Positions 9,632 through 17,324 of a DNA stretch of 64,000 nt are shown one piece after another. The notes under the pieces were generated by a model that worked only from the letters and a program-made list of their open reading frames with translations, ran no database searches and was not told where the DNA came from. Each line of letters starts with the position of its first letter. The stretch's first letter is position 1. The stretch lies in assembly GCA_041686935.1 (NCBI GenBank), contig JAWLCW010000014.1, forward strand, positions 89,395 to 153,394, in the 5' to 3' direction. The stretch comes from Mariniphaga sp041686935. Lineage in GTDB: Bacteria > Bacteroidota > Bacteroidia > Bacteroidales > Prolixibacteraceae. Both the position numbers and the translations under genes were made by a program.

Positions 9632-10513
9632 TTATTTTTTATTCATTTCTGCAGTTACAAGAGGGACTCTTGGGTCGCGTCCTTTCCACGAATTGTAAAT
9701 CCATTTGTGATCAGGATCATCTGTATTCGCAAGTAACTGGTCGCTACCAGTTAAAAAATTAAGGTAATAAACGTTGTAACCATGGCCTGCTACAACCGGA
9801 TGATATCCTTCAGGAACCAAAACCACATCGTTGTTGCGGGCTACGGCAATTTCGTCCAGACTTCTGTCGTCGTTGTATATTTGCTGAATGGCAAATCCCT
9901 GTGGTTTGTCCATTTTATAGAAATAGGTTTCTTCCAAACAAGCTTCAGTCACCATTCCATCGTCATCCAGTTTCCGTTTGTCGTGTTTATGTGCCGGAAA
10001 AGAACTCCAGTTTCCGGAAGGGGTATAAACTTCAACACAAACCAGCCGGTGACAATCGAAACCGGGTTGCAGCAAACTGTTAATCTGGCGGGTTGCATTG
10101 TCACCTCCACGAATTTCAATCGCAGCTTCTTCGGGGCGTTTGAAATATGCCGGGTGATCCTGGTCGGTTTCGCACCAGCCATAAGCAATATCGAGCACAT
10201 CACTTTCGGCAGTTATTTCAAATTGGGTATCTCTTGGGAGGTATAGCGAATGGGCGATTCCACTAAAAACATCTTTGCGCCCGTTGATGGTTTCCCAGTT
10301 TCCCTTGTCGGTTTTTACTGAATAATTGCCACCAAGCAAAATAATGGCATATTCGTTTTCCCAGGTATTATCAACCCATTTCTCACCCTTTTTCATCAAG
10401 CGGGCCTGGAAATTCAAAAACTGCCAGCCGGTTTCTTCCTGAAAAACACTCTGATAAATACCAAATCCGGATTTGGGTCTGGCTAATAGTTTATATTTTT
10501 TATCTCTTATCAT
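9632..10513 (-). CDS. iolB: 5-deoxy-glucuronate isomerase (bicupin)
   Basis: It isomerises 5-deoxy-glucuronate to 5-dehydro-2-deoxygluconate. The 293-residue protein fits the IolB bicupin family. The C-terminal cupin has the metal-site segment FPAHKHDKRK with His175 and His177, followed by CLEETYFYKM with a Glu ligand and a final His in EGYHPVVAGHGY. It starts 7 bp after the stop of iolJ and lies 9 bp upstream of iolC, so tight co-transcription is likely. Confidence 0.93.
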   Translation of the reverse strand: MIRDKKYKLLARPKSGFGIYQSVFQEETGWQFLNFQARLMKKGEKWVDNTWENEYAIILLGGNYSVKTDKGNWETINGRKDVFSGIAHSLYLPRDTQFEITAESDVLDIAYGWCETDQDHPAYFKRPEEAAIEIRGGDNATRQINSLLQPGFDCHRLVCVEVYTPSGNWSSFPAHKHDKRKLDDDGMVTEACLEETYFYKMDKPQGFAIQQIYNDDRSLDEIAVARNNDVVLVPEGYHPVVAGHGYNVYYLNFLTGSDQLLANTDDPDHKWIYNSWKGRDPRVPLVTAEMNKK

Positions 10514-10520
10514 TTTAAAA

Positions 10521-11459
10521 TTATTTAAATTCTATGGCTTTCCCTGTTGCTTTTATCAACTCAAATTTTTCATGAATGAATTTCTCAAATTCATTCATGT
10601 ATGTTTTGCCCGGAATAATCGGGTCGAATTGTGCCGGTGATAGCTTGAAAAATTCGCGGTGAACACGCGCCCAGATGAGACGAGCATCGGTGGCAATATT
10701 GATTTTGCAGACTCCCAGTTCAATTGCTTTTAAAAGTTCTTTGTCTGAAACACCCTTTGCATCAGTTCCCAACTGACCACCAGCAGCATTGATCCGCTGG
10801 ATTTCATTCATATTCACCGTTGAACCGCCATGCAAAACCAAAGGAAATCCCGGAAGCCTTTTTTGAATTTCTTTCAGAATCTCAAATTGCAAACCCTGTT
10901 CTCCCGAAAACTTATAAGCGCCATGACTTGTTCCAACCGCAACCGCGAGGCTGTCGCAACCAGTCCTACTCACAAATTCCTCAACTTCTGAAGGCTGTGT
11001 AAATTTTTTGTGTGTTTCATCAACTGTCAAATCATCTTCAATCCCACTTAAAACACCAAGTTCTGCCTCAACCGAAATATTTTTCAGATGTGCTTTTGCA
11101 ACTACCTCTTTTGTAATTGAAATGTTTTTTTCAAACGGCTCATGTGAGGCATCTATCATTACCGAATTGTACCCACCCGATTCAATACAATCGAAAGCGT
11201 GTTTTTTATTTCCGTGGTCAAGATGAACTGCAAAAACAGTTTTGGGATATAATCTTGCCGCAGCCGAAATCATCGCCAGCAACATTTCTGCACTGGCATA
11301 CTTTCGGGCAACCGGAGTGGTTTGAACAATAAAAGGTGCATTGGCTTTTTGGGCTGCACCAAACAAACTGTGAACCTGTTCCATGTTCCATATATTTACC
11401 GCAGCAATTCCGTACCGTCCGTAGCATTTTTTGAATATTTTGCTGGCAGAAACTAACAT
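10521..11459 (-). CDS. iolJ: Class II aldolase, 6-phospho-5-dehydro-2-deoxygluconate aldolase
   Basis: It cleaves DKG 6-phosphate into dihydroxyacetone phosphate and malonate semialdehyde. The 312-residue protein belongs to the zinc-dependent class II fructose-bisphosphate aldolase family: VHLDHG carries Asp81 and the zinc ligand His82, EAELG follows, and VLHGGST and NIATDAR form the phosphate-binding part. The sequence alone would also allow fructose- or tagatose-bisphosphate aldolase; position as first gene of the iol run supports IolJ. The ATG lies about 87 bp downstream of a palindrome that is probably the operon's operator. Confidence 0.85.
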   Translation of the reverse strand: MLVSASKIFKKCYGRYGIAAVNIWNMEQVHSLFGAAQKANAPFIVQTTPVARKYASAEMLLAMISAAARLYPKTVFAVHLDHGNKKHAFDCIESGGYNSVMIDASHEPFEKNISITKEVVAKAHLKNISVEAELGVLSGIEDDLTVDETHKKFTQPSEVEEFVSRTGCDSLAVAVGTSHGAYKFSGEQGLQFEILKEIQKRLPGFPLVLHGGSTVNMNEIQRINAAGGQLGTDAKGVSDKELLKAIELGVCKINIATDARLIWARVHREFFKLSPAQFDPIIPGKTYMNEFEKFIHEKFELIKATGKAIEFK

Positions 11460-11496
11460 AGATTGAAATTCAATTAGTTATGAATTATTTTCCAAC

Positions 11497-11529
11497 GAAA
11501 TGTACGGCATTATTTATATTGAATCCAAA
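11497..11529 (-). promoter_or_regulatory. Candidate promoter for the iol operon
   Basis: On the minus strand TTTG (11529-11526) is followed after 21 nt by TACATTTC (11504-11497), a 7 of 8 match to the Bacteroidota -7 box TAnnTTTG. The start of iolJ lies 37 nt further on. A weaker alternative uses the TTTG inside the neighbouring palindrome. The operator palindrome lies just upstream of this promoter. Confidence 0.35.
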
Positions 11530-11545
11530 TAATAACCGTTAAAAG

Positions 11546-11567
11546 TTTATGCAAAGGTTTGCATAAA
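11546..11567. promoter_or_regulatory. Perfect palindrome, probable LacI-family operator of the iol operon
   Basis: Arms TTTATGCAAA and TTTGCATAAA are exact reverse complements separated by GG. The core TGCAAA-N2-TTTGCA resembles operators of LacI-family regulators, which usually have a short symmetric site with a central CG. It lies between the 3' end of the LacI gene and iolJ, all on the minus strand, close to the probable iol promoter. The likely ligand protein is the adjacent regulator (11600-12619). Binding is inferred, not shown. Confidence 0.7.
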
Positions 11568-11599
11568 TGGGTTGAACAATTTCGCAAAAAATAAAATAC

Positions 11600-12619
11600 T
11601 TATCTTGAAGATCCTCTGATAATGAGTTCGGGAAACAGTTTTTCAATTCTGATTTTTGAGATGTCATTGTTTGAATTTACCCGTTTCATCAGGATTCTTG
11701 CGGATAACATTCCCATTTCGTAGGTGGGCTGCCAAACGGTGGATAACGATGGTTTGAAATAAGAAGAGTGTGGGTCATCATCAAAACCGATAACCGAAAT
11801 CTGATCCGGGATTACAATACCTGAATTTTTTAAAACATACATCGCACCAATTGCAACGCCGTCATTAATGGTAAAAATGGCGTCGGGAGGGTTTGGCAAA
11901 GCCAGTAGCTTTTTAGTGGGATCAATTCCGTGTTCCGGCGCAAAACCCTCACATTCAACAATATATTCTTCCTTTAATGGCTTACTGTAACGTTTTAACG
12001 CATCTTTGTAAGCCTCCAGCCTGTGCCTTGAGGTTGAAAGTGTTGACGATCCTGCAATGTGTGCAATCCGGTGGCAACCGCTTTTAATGAGGTGTTCCAC
12101 TGCCTGGAAAGCTCCTTTGTATTCATCTACAAAAACCTTGTCCACCTCAATCCCTTCACAATCCCGATCGAAAATTACAAGAGGAATGTTATTTTCCGTC
12201 AGCATTTGCAGATGATCGAAATTTTTTGTTTCCGATGCAGGAGAAATAAGAAAACCATCGACCCGGATTGAAGCAAAGGTATTAACTATTGATTTTTCCT
12301 CTTCATACGATTCATTGGATTGCCCAATGATCATATTTACACCAAGTGGATTCACCAAATCCTGAATACCACTGATGACAGACGAAAAAAAATAGCTGGT
12401 AATCTCAGGAACAATAACTCCAATCAGATTGGTTCTGTTGCGCAAAAGGTTTAATGCCAACAGGTTGGGTTGGTAGTTGAGTTTTCGGGCCAGTTCAATC
12501 ACTGCATCACGGGTTTTGGTGCTGATTGCCGGATGATTATTCAAAGCTCTGGAAACAGTTGACGGGGATATATTCAGCACTTTTGCAATATCAGTGATTG
12601 ATGTTCTTGATTTTTTCAT
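11600..12619 (-). CDS. LacI-family transcriptional regulator, probable iol repressor
   Basis: The 339-residue protein has the LacI layout. A helix-turn-helix at about 7-26 (SITDIAKVLNISPSTVSRAL) is followed by the hinge region near 49-60 and then a periplasmic-binding-protein-like ligand domain from about residue 64. It is encoded immediately upstream of the iol genes on the same strand, with a perfect palindromic site in between. I infer that it represses the operon until an inositol-derived ligand binds. Classical iol regulators are DeoR (Bacillus) or RpiR (Proteobacteria) type, so a LacI regulator here would be a different solution. The upstream gap to the HAD gene is 83 bp. Confidence 0.85.
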   Translation of the reverse strand: MKKSRTSITDIAKVLNISPSTVSRALNNHPAISTKTRDAVIELARKLNYQPNLLALNLLRNRTNLIGVIVPEITSYFFSSVISGIQDLVNPLGVNMIIGQSNESYEEEKSIVNTFASIRVDGFLISPASETKNFDHLQMLTENNIPLVIFDRDCEGIEVDKVFVDEYKGAFQAVEHLIKSGCHRIAHIAGSSTLSTSRHRLEAYKDALKRYSKPLKEEYIVECEGFAPEHGIDPTKKLLALPNPPDAIFTINDGVAIGAMYVLKNSGIVIPDQISVIGFDDDPHSSYFKPSLSTVWQPTYEMGMLSARILMKRVNSNNDISKIRIEKLFPELIIRGSSR

Positions 12620-12702
12620 TTATGAATGAATTAAAGCCTGTTTTAAAAAGATACTCCTTTTTCAATCTTAGTTGATTTAAAATTACAATTTTAAGCGAAC
12701 TA

Positions 12703-13344
12703 CTAATCAATTCTGAGCAATTTGCTTAGTTCATCCATTTCAAAAAATACAGTTGCACCTAATTCTTCAAAAGCAACTTTATTTTTATAGTTCGTAAATC
12801 CAAAAACATCAAAACCACCTGTTTTTGCCGCTTTTACACCAGCTTCACTATCTTCAACAACAGCACATTCGGCAGGTTTGAAGCCCATTTTTTTTGCTGC
12901 GTGTAAATAAATTTCAGGTTCGGGTTTCCAACTTTGAATTTCATAACAGCTAAAGATATTTTCCCCGAAAAAATGAATCAGGCTGGTAGTAGTAAGGTTT
13001 AGTTTTATTTTTTTAACCGGTCCGCTGGAGGCCACCCCAATTGGGATTTTTATTTTCCTTAATAAATCATGAATTCCTTCAATTGGTCTGAGGTCTGTTT
13101 TAAAGGCTTTGAATGAACGTTTTCTGAATTCATTTTCAAAGTTGGCAGGTAATTCTCCACCCATATTTTCCTTGAAAAAATTCAAATTTTCTTTCATTGA
13201 AGTGCCGGTAATCTGTTCCAGAATAATTTCAAAATCAAGCTTTAAGCCTAATTCAATAATCATTTCCTGAAAAATTTTGGCAGAGATGGCTTCACTGTCA
13301 ACCAAAACACCATCGCAATCGAAAATTACACACTTGTATTTCAT
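12703..13344 (-). CDS. HAD-superfamily sugar-phosphate phosphatase / beta-phosphoglucomutase-like
   Basis: The 213-residue protein is a HAD hydrolase of the beta-phosphoglucomutase-like subgroup. Motif I is FDCDGVLVDSE with Asp9 and Asp11, motif II is ASSGP, and motif IV is VEDSEAGV. The frame also permits a TTG start at 13353, but the ATG at 13344 gives the standard MKYKCVIFDCDG start. It lies upstream of the LacI gene on the same strand. Whether it dephosphorylates or isomerises a sugar phosphate, and whether it serves inositol metabolism, cannot be told from sequence. Confidence 0.8.
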   Translation of the reverse strand: MKYKCVIFDCDGVLVDSEAISAKIFQEMIIELGLKLDFEIILEQITGTSMKENLNFFKENMGGELPANFENEFRKRSFKAFKTDLRPIEGIHDLLRKIKIPIGVASSGPVKKIKLNLTTTSLIHFFGENIFSCYEIQSWKPEPEIYLHAAKKMGFKPAECAVVEDSEAGVKAAKTGGFDVFGFTNYKNKVAFEELGATVFFEMDELSKLLRID

Positions 13345-13393
13345 CTGTTTCAAATTGATGAGTTTTCAAAAACATCAGTTTTTTTGATTTATT

Positions 13394-13401
13394 CAAATAT
13401 A
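13394..13401 (-). promoter_or_regulatory. Candidate -7 box for the HAD gene
   Basis: The minus strand reads TATATTTG, an exact TAnnTTTG match, 49 bp before the ATG at 13344. No clear TTG/TTTG lies 19-21 nt upstream, only a T-rich stretch, so the call is tentative. Confidence 0.35.
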
Positions 13402-13441
13402 GTCTTCCTGTAAAAAATTCATCCTAAAAAAAACAGAAACC

Positions 13442-13471
13442 TTGTTTTTTTAATTTTATGTGTTAGTTTAG
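13442..13471 (+). promoter_or_regulatory. Candidate promoter for the GH51 gene
   Basis: TTG at 13442-13444 is followed after 19 nt by TAGTTTAG (13464-13471), a 7 of 8 match to TAnnTTTG. The ATG is 33 nt downstream. Spacing and position fit a Bacteroidota promoter. Confidence 0.45.
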
Positions 13472-13504
13472 TACTTATAATTTTAAATCATAAACCAGAA
13501 CAAA

Positions 13505-15049
13505 ATGAAAATCAGTATTTTATTTTTCGCGGTGATGTCATTGATTGTTTTTACTTCAACGGCACAAAACAAAATTGTAGTGAACACTGATCTCGGCAAG
13601 GAAAAAATCAGCCGGCACATCTACGGCCACTTTTCGGAACACCTTGGCCGCTGTATTTATGGTGGGTATTGGGTAGGTGAAGATTCCGATATTTCCAACA
13701 CCAGCGGAATCCGCAACGATGTGGTGGACGCCTTGCGCGAAATGGGCATTCCCAACCTGCGCTGGCCCGGCGGTTGCTTTGCCGACGAATACCACTGGAT
13801 GGACGGCATTGGTCCGCGCGACCAGCGGCCTACCATGATTAACACGCACTGGGGCGGCGTGACAGAAAACAACCACTTTGGCACGCACGAATTTATGGAA
13901 CTGTGCCGGCAACTGGATGCCGAGCCGGTGATTAACGGAAACCTGGGCAGCGGAACGGTTCAGGAGATGTCGCAGTGGGTGGAATACCTCAACTCGGGCA
14001 ATATCAGCCCGATGACCGACCTGCGCAAAGTCAACGGACAGGAAGAGCCGTGGGGCGTAAAATACTGGAACCTGGGCAACGAAAACTGGGGATGCGGCGG
14101 CAACATGACAGCGGAGTACTACACCAACGAAATGAAACGCTATTCCACCTATACCAAAGACTACGGCGACAACCGGTTATACAAAATAGCCTGCGGGCCC
14201 AGCGATTCCGATTACCACTGGATGGAAACCCTGATGAAATACGGAAATCCCGGCAGAAGTTTCCAGGGCATTTCACTGCATTATTACACCATTACACACA
14301 ACTGGAGCCAAAAAGGATCTGCCACGCAGTTCACCGAGGGCGAATATTTCCAAACCATGAGTAAAACCCTGTTTATGGATGAATTGCTGAGGAACCACAT
14401 CAACATTATGGACAGGTATGATCCACGCAACCGCGTAGGACTGTTGGTTGACGAGTGGGGAGTATGGCACGATGTGGAGCCCGGCACCAATCCCGGATTT
14501 CTTTACCAGCAAAACACACTGCGCGATGCCATGGTGGCTGCGGTTAACCTCGATCTGTTCAACAAATACTGCCACCGGGTGAAAATGGCAAATATTGCCC
14601 AAACCGTAAATGTGCTTCAGTCTATGCTTTTAACAAAAGATGCTGAAATTGTTAAAACACCCACCTTTTATGTGTTTAAAATGTATAAGGTGCACCAAGA
14701 CGCTACATTATTGCCAACCGATTTGGTATCTGAGAATTATGAGCTGGATGGCAAAAGCATTCCGGCCATTTCAACCTCCGCATCAAAATCGGAAGACGGA
14801 AAAATTCATATTACCATCAGCAACCTGAATCCCAATAAGGCAGTGAGCATCTCGTGTGAATTGCGCGGACTCGACAAAGTGACTTTCAACAAAGGTGAAA
14901 TAGTTACTGCCGAAAAGGTGAATTCCTTTAACGATTTCGGGAAACCGGAGGAAGTTTATTCAAAAAATTTCAGTGATGTAAAAGTAAATGGGAACTCACT
15001 GACCGTTAATCTTCCTTCAAAATCGATTGTAATGCTGGTGTTGAATTGA
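13505..15049 (+). CDS. Alpha-L-arabinofuranosidase, GH51 family, secreted
   Basis: The 514-residue protein has a signal peptide ending near TSTAQ (about residue 21). A (beta/alpha)8 catalytic barrel follows with the GH51 pattern: LRWPGGCFADEYHW near 85-98, the acid/base Glu193 in NLGNENWG and the nucleophile Glu317 in LLVDEWGVWHD, then a C-terminal beta domain from about 390. It would release terminal arabinofuranosyl groups from arabinan or arabinoxylan in the periplasm or outside the cell. Base composition is odd: about 13600-14580 is near 60% GC, while the 5' end, the last third and the neighbours are near 35-45%. No SusC/SusD pair or other polysaccharide gene lies nearby. Confidence 0.9.
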   Translation: MKISILFFAVMSLIVFTSTAQNKIVVNTDLGKEKISRHIYGHFSEHLGRCIYGGYWVGEDSDISNTSGIRNDVVDALREMGIPNLRWPGGCFADEYHWMDGIGPRDQRPTMINTHWGGVTENNHFGTHEFMELCRQLDAEPVINGNLGSGTVQEMSQWVEYLNSGNISPMTDLRKVNGQEEPWGVKYWNLGNENWGCGGNMTAEYYTNEMKRYSTYTKDYGDNRLYKIACGPSDSDYHWMETLMKYGNPGRSFQGISLHYYTITHNWSQKGSATQFTEGEYFQTMSKTLFMDELLRNHINIMDRYDPRNRVGLLVDEWGVWHDVEPGTNPGFLYQQNTLRDAMVAAVNLDLFNKYCHRVKMANIAQTVNVLQSMLLTKDAEIVKTPTFYVFKMYKVHQDATLLPTDLVSENYELDGKSIPAISTSASKSEDGKIHITISNLNPNKAVSISCELRGLDKVTFNKGEIVTAEKVNSFNDFGKPEEVYSKNFSDVKVNGNSLTVNLPSKSIVMLVLN

Positions 15050-15075
15050 AAATTTAAAAGTATTTCATAACGAAG

Positions 15076-15104
15076 CAGCTGGTCCGGTTTGGGCCGGCTG
15101 TTTT
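15076..15104 (+). terminator. Rho-independent terminator after the GH51 gene
   Basis: Stem arms CAGCTGGTCC and GGGCCGGCTG pair fully when G-U pairs are allowed, with loop GGTTT, followed by TTTT. It lies 27 bp after the stop and abuts the convergent DUF6340 gene. Confidence 0.7.
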
Positions 15105-16297
15105 CATTGCAGGGGTACGGACTCCGGGTTAAACTGGTACTCAATTCGTTTTATGTCCATTTTTCGCTGATTTAAAATATTGATGTATTGCAGGCTGTTT
15201 TGTTCATGAACAGGATTTTTCTGCCCGAAAACGAGGTACGACTGCACTGCCCAGTCAACAGCAGCATCTAACCGACCCAGAATTTCGCACGCCAGCGCCA
15301 TGTTGAACTTGCTTTTAGCTGCTATTTTTTTGTTTGGGCTTTCAACATGTTTGCGCCAGATTCCTGCTGCTTCCAACCATTTTCCTTCTGCCACCAATGC
15401 ATCGGCTTTTTTCAGATCCATGTTCCCCGAGCGGTAAACCATCCGCTGAACTTCAATCCAGTGTGGAATAAGAAACCCGGCAAACTGAACAGCTGAAATT
15501 TCGGCTGCTTTTTGAATGGCATCCTCTCTTGGCGGGAATATTTCTACTACTTCACGAAAATCCCAGGTGACTGTGTCAACCCGATCGTAATAATAAGATA
15601 ATCGTAAATTCTTCAGGTCATAAAAATTCCAGTATGCAATTACAAATACATCAAAAAATTCTGCTGTCTTTTGTTTGTCGAATGCATATTTTCTGTCAAC
15701 TATTGCAAAATAATCTAACGACAACAGTATTTTTGAATTTGTTGAATCGGCCAATTGAACCAATTCTTCTCTGGAATACAACCCCAGCAGCGGGTCCAGA
15801 TATCTTACTTCGCTGTTTTCTTTTTGCGGTTGAAACTTTCCGGCTATCGACCAGAAATTGGCAACAGGTTCATATTCAACAGGAATCAAAATGGAATTCA
15901 AACTGTCTTCCAACTCAATAAAACCAATTTCTAAAATGGAGTCTGAAAGGATGGTTTTCGAATAATCAGCTCTTTCAATTTCAATAACAGAGTCGAAAAA
16001 AGAATTTGATTTTAATGTATGAAGGAAATACCTGTAATAAGTTTCCGCAGCCAAACTGTCGGTATTTGTGAAGTCAGTCATCTGCCTGTTATTTTCAATG
16101 TAGGCTGCAAAATTGGGATTATAGGCTGCATTAAAATTGTTGTAATGAATGGCTATCGTATCATATTTTTCAGGAAAGATTGCGTTTGCAGGCACAAAAA
16201 TTTCAATGTCAACAGTTTTAACATTGTGTAATGTATTGCAGGCGGATAAAAACAGTCCGGCAAAAACCAGTAGTTTCAACTTACGGGCGAATTTCAT
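15104..16297 (-). CDS. DUF6340-like lipoprotein, third of a tandem triplet
   Basis: The 397-residue protein has a lipoprotein signal (FLSAC, Cys near residue 20). An N-terminal alpha/beta-like domain is followed by a C-terminal TPR-like helical part with EGKWLEAAGIWRKHVE and KSKFNMALACEILGRLDAA. The same C-terminal pattern occurs in the two genes upstream, so the three are paralogues. The start overlaps the preceding gene's end by 17 bp, which suggests translational coupling. Function is unknown; I place it in the Bacteroidota DUF6340 family by pattern. It is likely anchored to the outer or inner membrane, facing the periplasm. Confidence 0.75.
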   Translation of the reverse strand: MKFARKLKLLVFAGLFLSACNTLHNVKTVDIEIFVPANAIFPEKYDTIAIHYNNFNAAYNPNFAAYIENNRQMTDFTNTDSLAAETYYRYFLHTLKSNSFFDSVIEIERADYSKTILSDSILEIGFIELEDSLNSILIPVEYEPVANFWSIAGKFQPQKENSEVRYLDPLLGLYSREELVQLADSTNSKILLSLDYFAIVDRKYAFDKQKTAEFFDVFVIAYWNFYDLKNLRLSYYYDRVDTVTWDFREVVEIFPPREDAIQKAAEISAVQFAGFLIPHWIEVQRMVYRSGNMDLKKADALVAEGKWLEAAGIWRKHVESPNKKIAAKSKFNMALACEILGRLDAAVDWAVQSYLVFGQKNPVHEQNSLQYINILNQRKMDIKRIEYQFNPESVPLQ

Positions 16298-17324
16298 TTT
16301 GCTGCCTGTTGAGTTTTAAAACCTCCTTTCGCCGCGAATCCAAAATTTTCTGGTAGGTAAGAATCATATTCTGGTCTTTTCTGCTCCGATATTTTGAAGC
16401 CAGTTCAAAGGCGGCAGTCAGCCACTTTTGTGCCGTTTCCAAATCGTCTTTCATCTCAAAGGCCAGCGCAAGGTTATACCGGGCGTTGATGGCCATTTTG
16501 CCGTTTCGGTCGTCGGCATATTTTCGCCAGAGTGCAATGGATTTATCCCATTTTCTTTCTTCAAAATGATGAGCAGCCTCAGAAAAATCAGGAAGAGGAG
16601 GAACGGAATACATCCGGTTTACAGTCTGCCAGGTAGGATAAAACCGTTTGGCATAGTTTACACCGGCCAAAGCCGATGCCAGTTCCAATGCAGTAAGCCG
16701 GGGTGGTGGTTTATAACCTTGCTGATAATTTCCCTCATCATCGTATCCGTTCCAAAAAACAGTGTCAATCATTGTTTTCCGTTCAATCAGGATATTTTTC
16801 GCCGGGTCATGAATGCTCCAAACGGCTACAGTAATCACTTCATTCGTTTCGGGAGTATCAAAGGTTTGCGGATATGAAGAAAAGAAATAAGACCAGGTGT
16901 CCAGAGAAATCAACAAATCGGATTCTGAGGCAGAAGTGATCTGTTCAATAATATCTTTTGAAAACTCATTTAAATGCTCTCCCGAATGCCTTTCAAACGT
17001 GTGATACGGAAAAACATGTAATTCCCCAAATGCATTGTTGTTGTTGAGATTGGTTGCCAGTTCATTCAGGCAAACAGTAACAAGCAGACTGTCGAGATCA
17101 GGGGGGTCGTTTTTGGCTTTCACCAAAATAAGATCGTTTTTGTAATAATGCTGAAGCGTATCGCCGGGATATTTAAAATTTCGGTAAATAATTGCTGCTT
17201 TCTTATCTGAGGGTTGAATAACTGATTCCCCCGGTTTATAAACTTCAATGGGGTATTCATTATAAACTGTACAGGAAAAACCCGCCACGAGGAGAATTAT
17301 TGCCGGCAGAACCCGCATTTTCAT
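16281..17324 (-). CDS. DUF6340-like lipoprotein, second of a tandem triplet
   Basis: The 347-residue protein has a short signal ending in AGFSC with Cys near 18, a plausible though not ideal lipobox. The C-terminal helical repeat reads ERKWDKSIALWRKYADD and INARYNLALAFEMKDDLETA, matching its two neighbours. Its ATG overlaps the upstream paralogue's stop by 4 bp. It shares with them the layout of a beta-rich N-terminal half that reads like a bound-ligand domain (LLISLDTWSYFF) followed by a TPR tail. No catalytic motif is visible. Confidence 0.75.
   Translation of the reverse strand: MKMRVLPAIILLVAGFSCTVYNEYPIEVYKPGESVIQPSDKKAAIIYRNFKYPGDTLQHYYKNDLILVKAKNDPPDLDSLLVTVCLNELATNLNNNNAFGELHVFPYHTFERHSGEHLNEFSKDIIEQITSASESDLLISLDTWSYFFSSYPQTFDTPETNEVITVAVWSIHDPAKNILIERKTMIDTVFWNGYDDEGNYQQGYKPPPRLTALELASALAGVNYAKRFYPTWQTVNRMYSVPPLPDFSEAAHHFEERKWDKSIALWRKYADDRNGKMAINARYNLALAFEMKDDLETAQKWLTAAFELASKYRSRKDQNMILTYQKILDSRRKEVLKLNRQQNEIRP

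Noticed and set aside
14031..14602. Several minus-strand frames opposite the GH51 gene
   Set aside because: The GC-rich DNA simply lacks stops in other frames; the GH51 catalytic residues are clearly on the plus strand.
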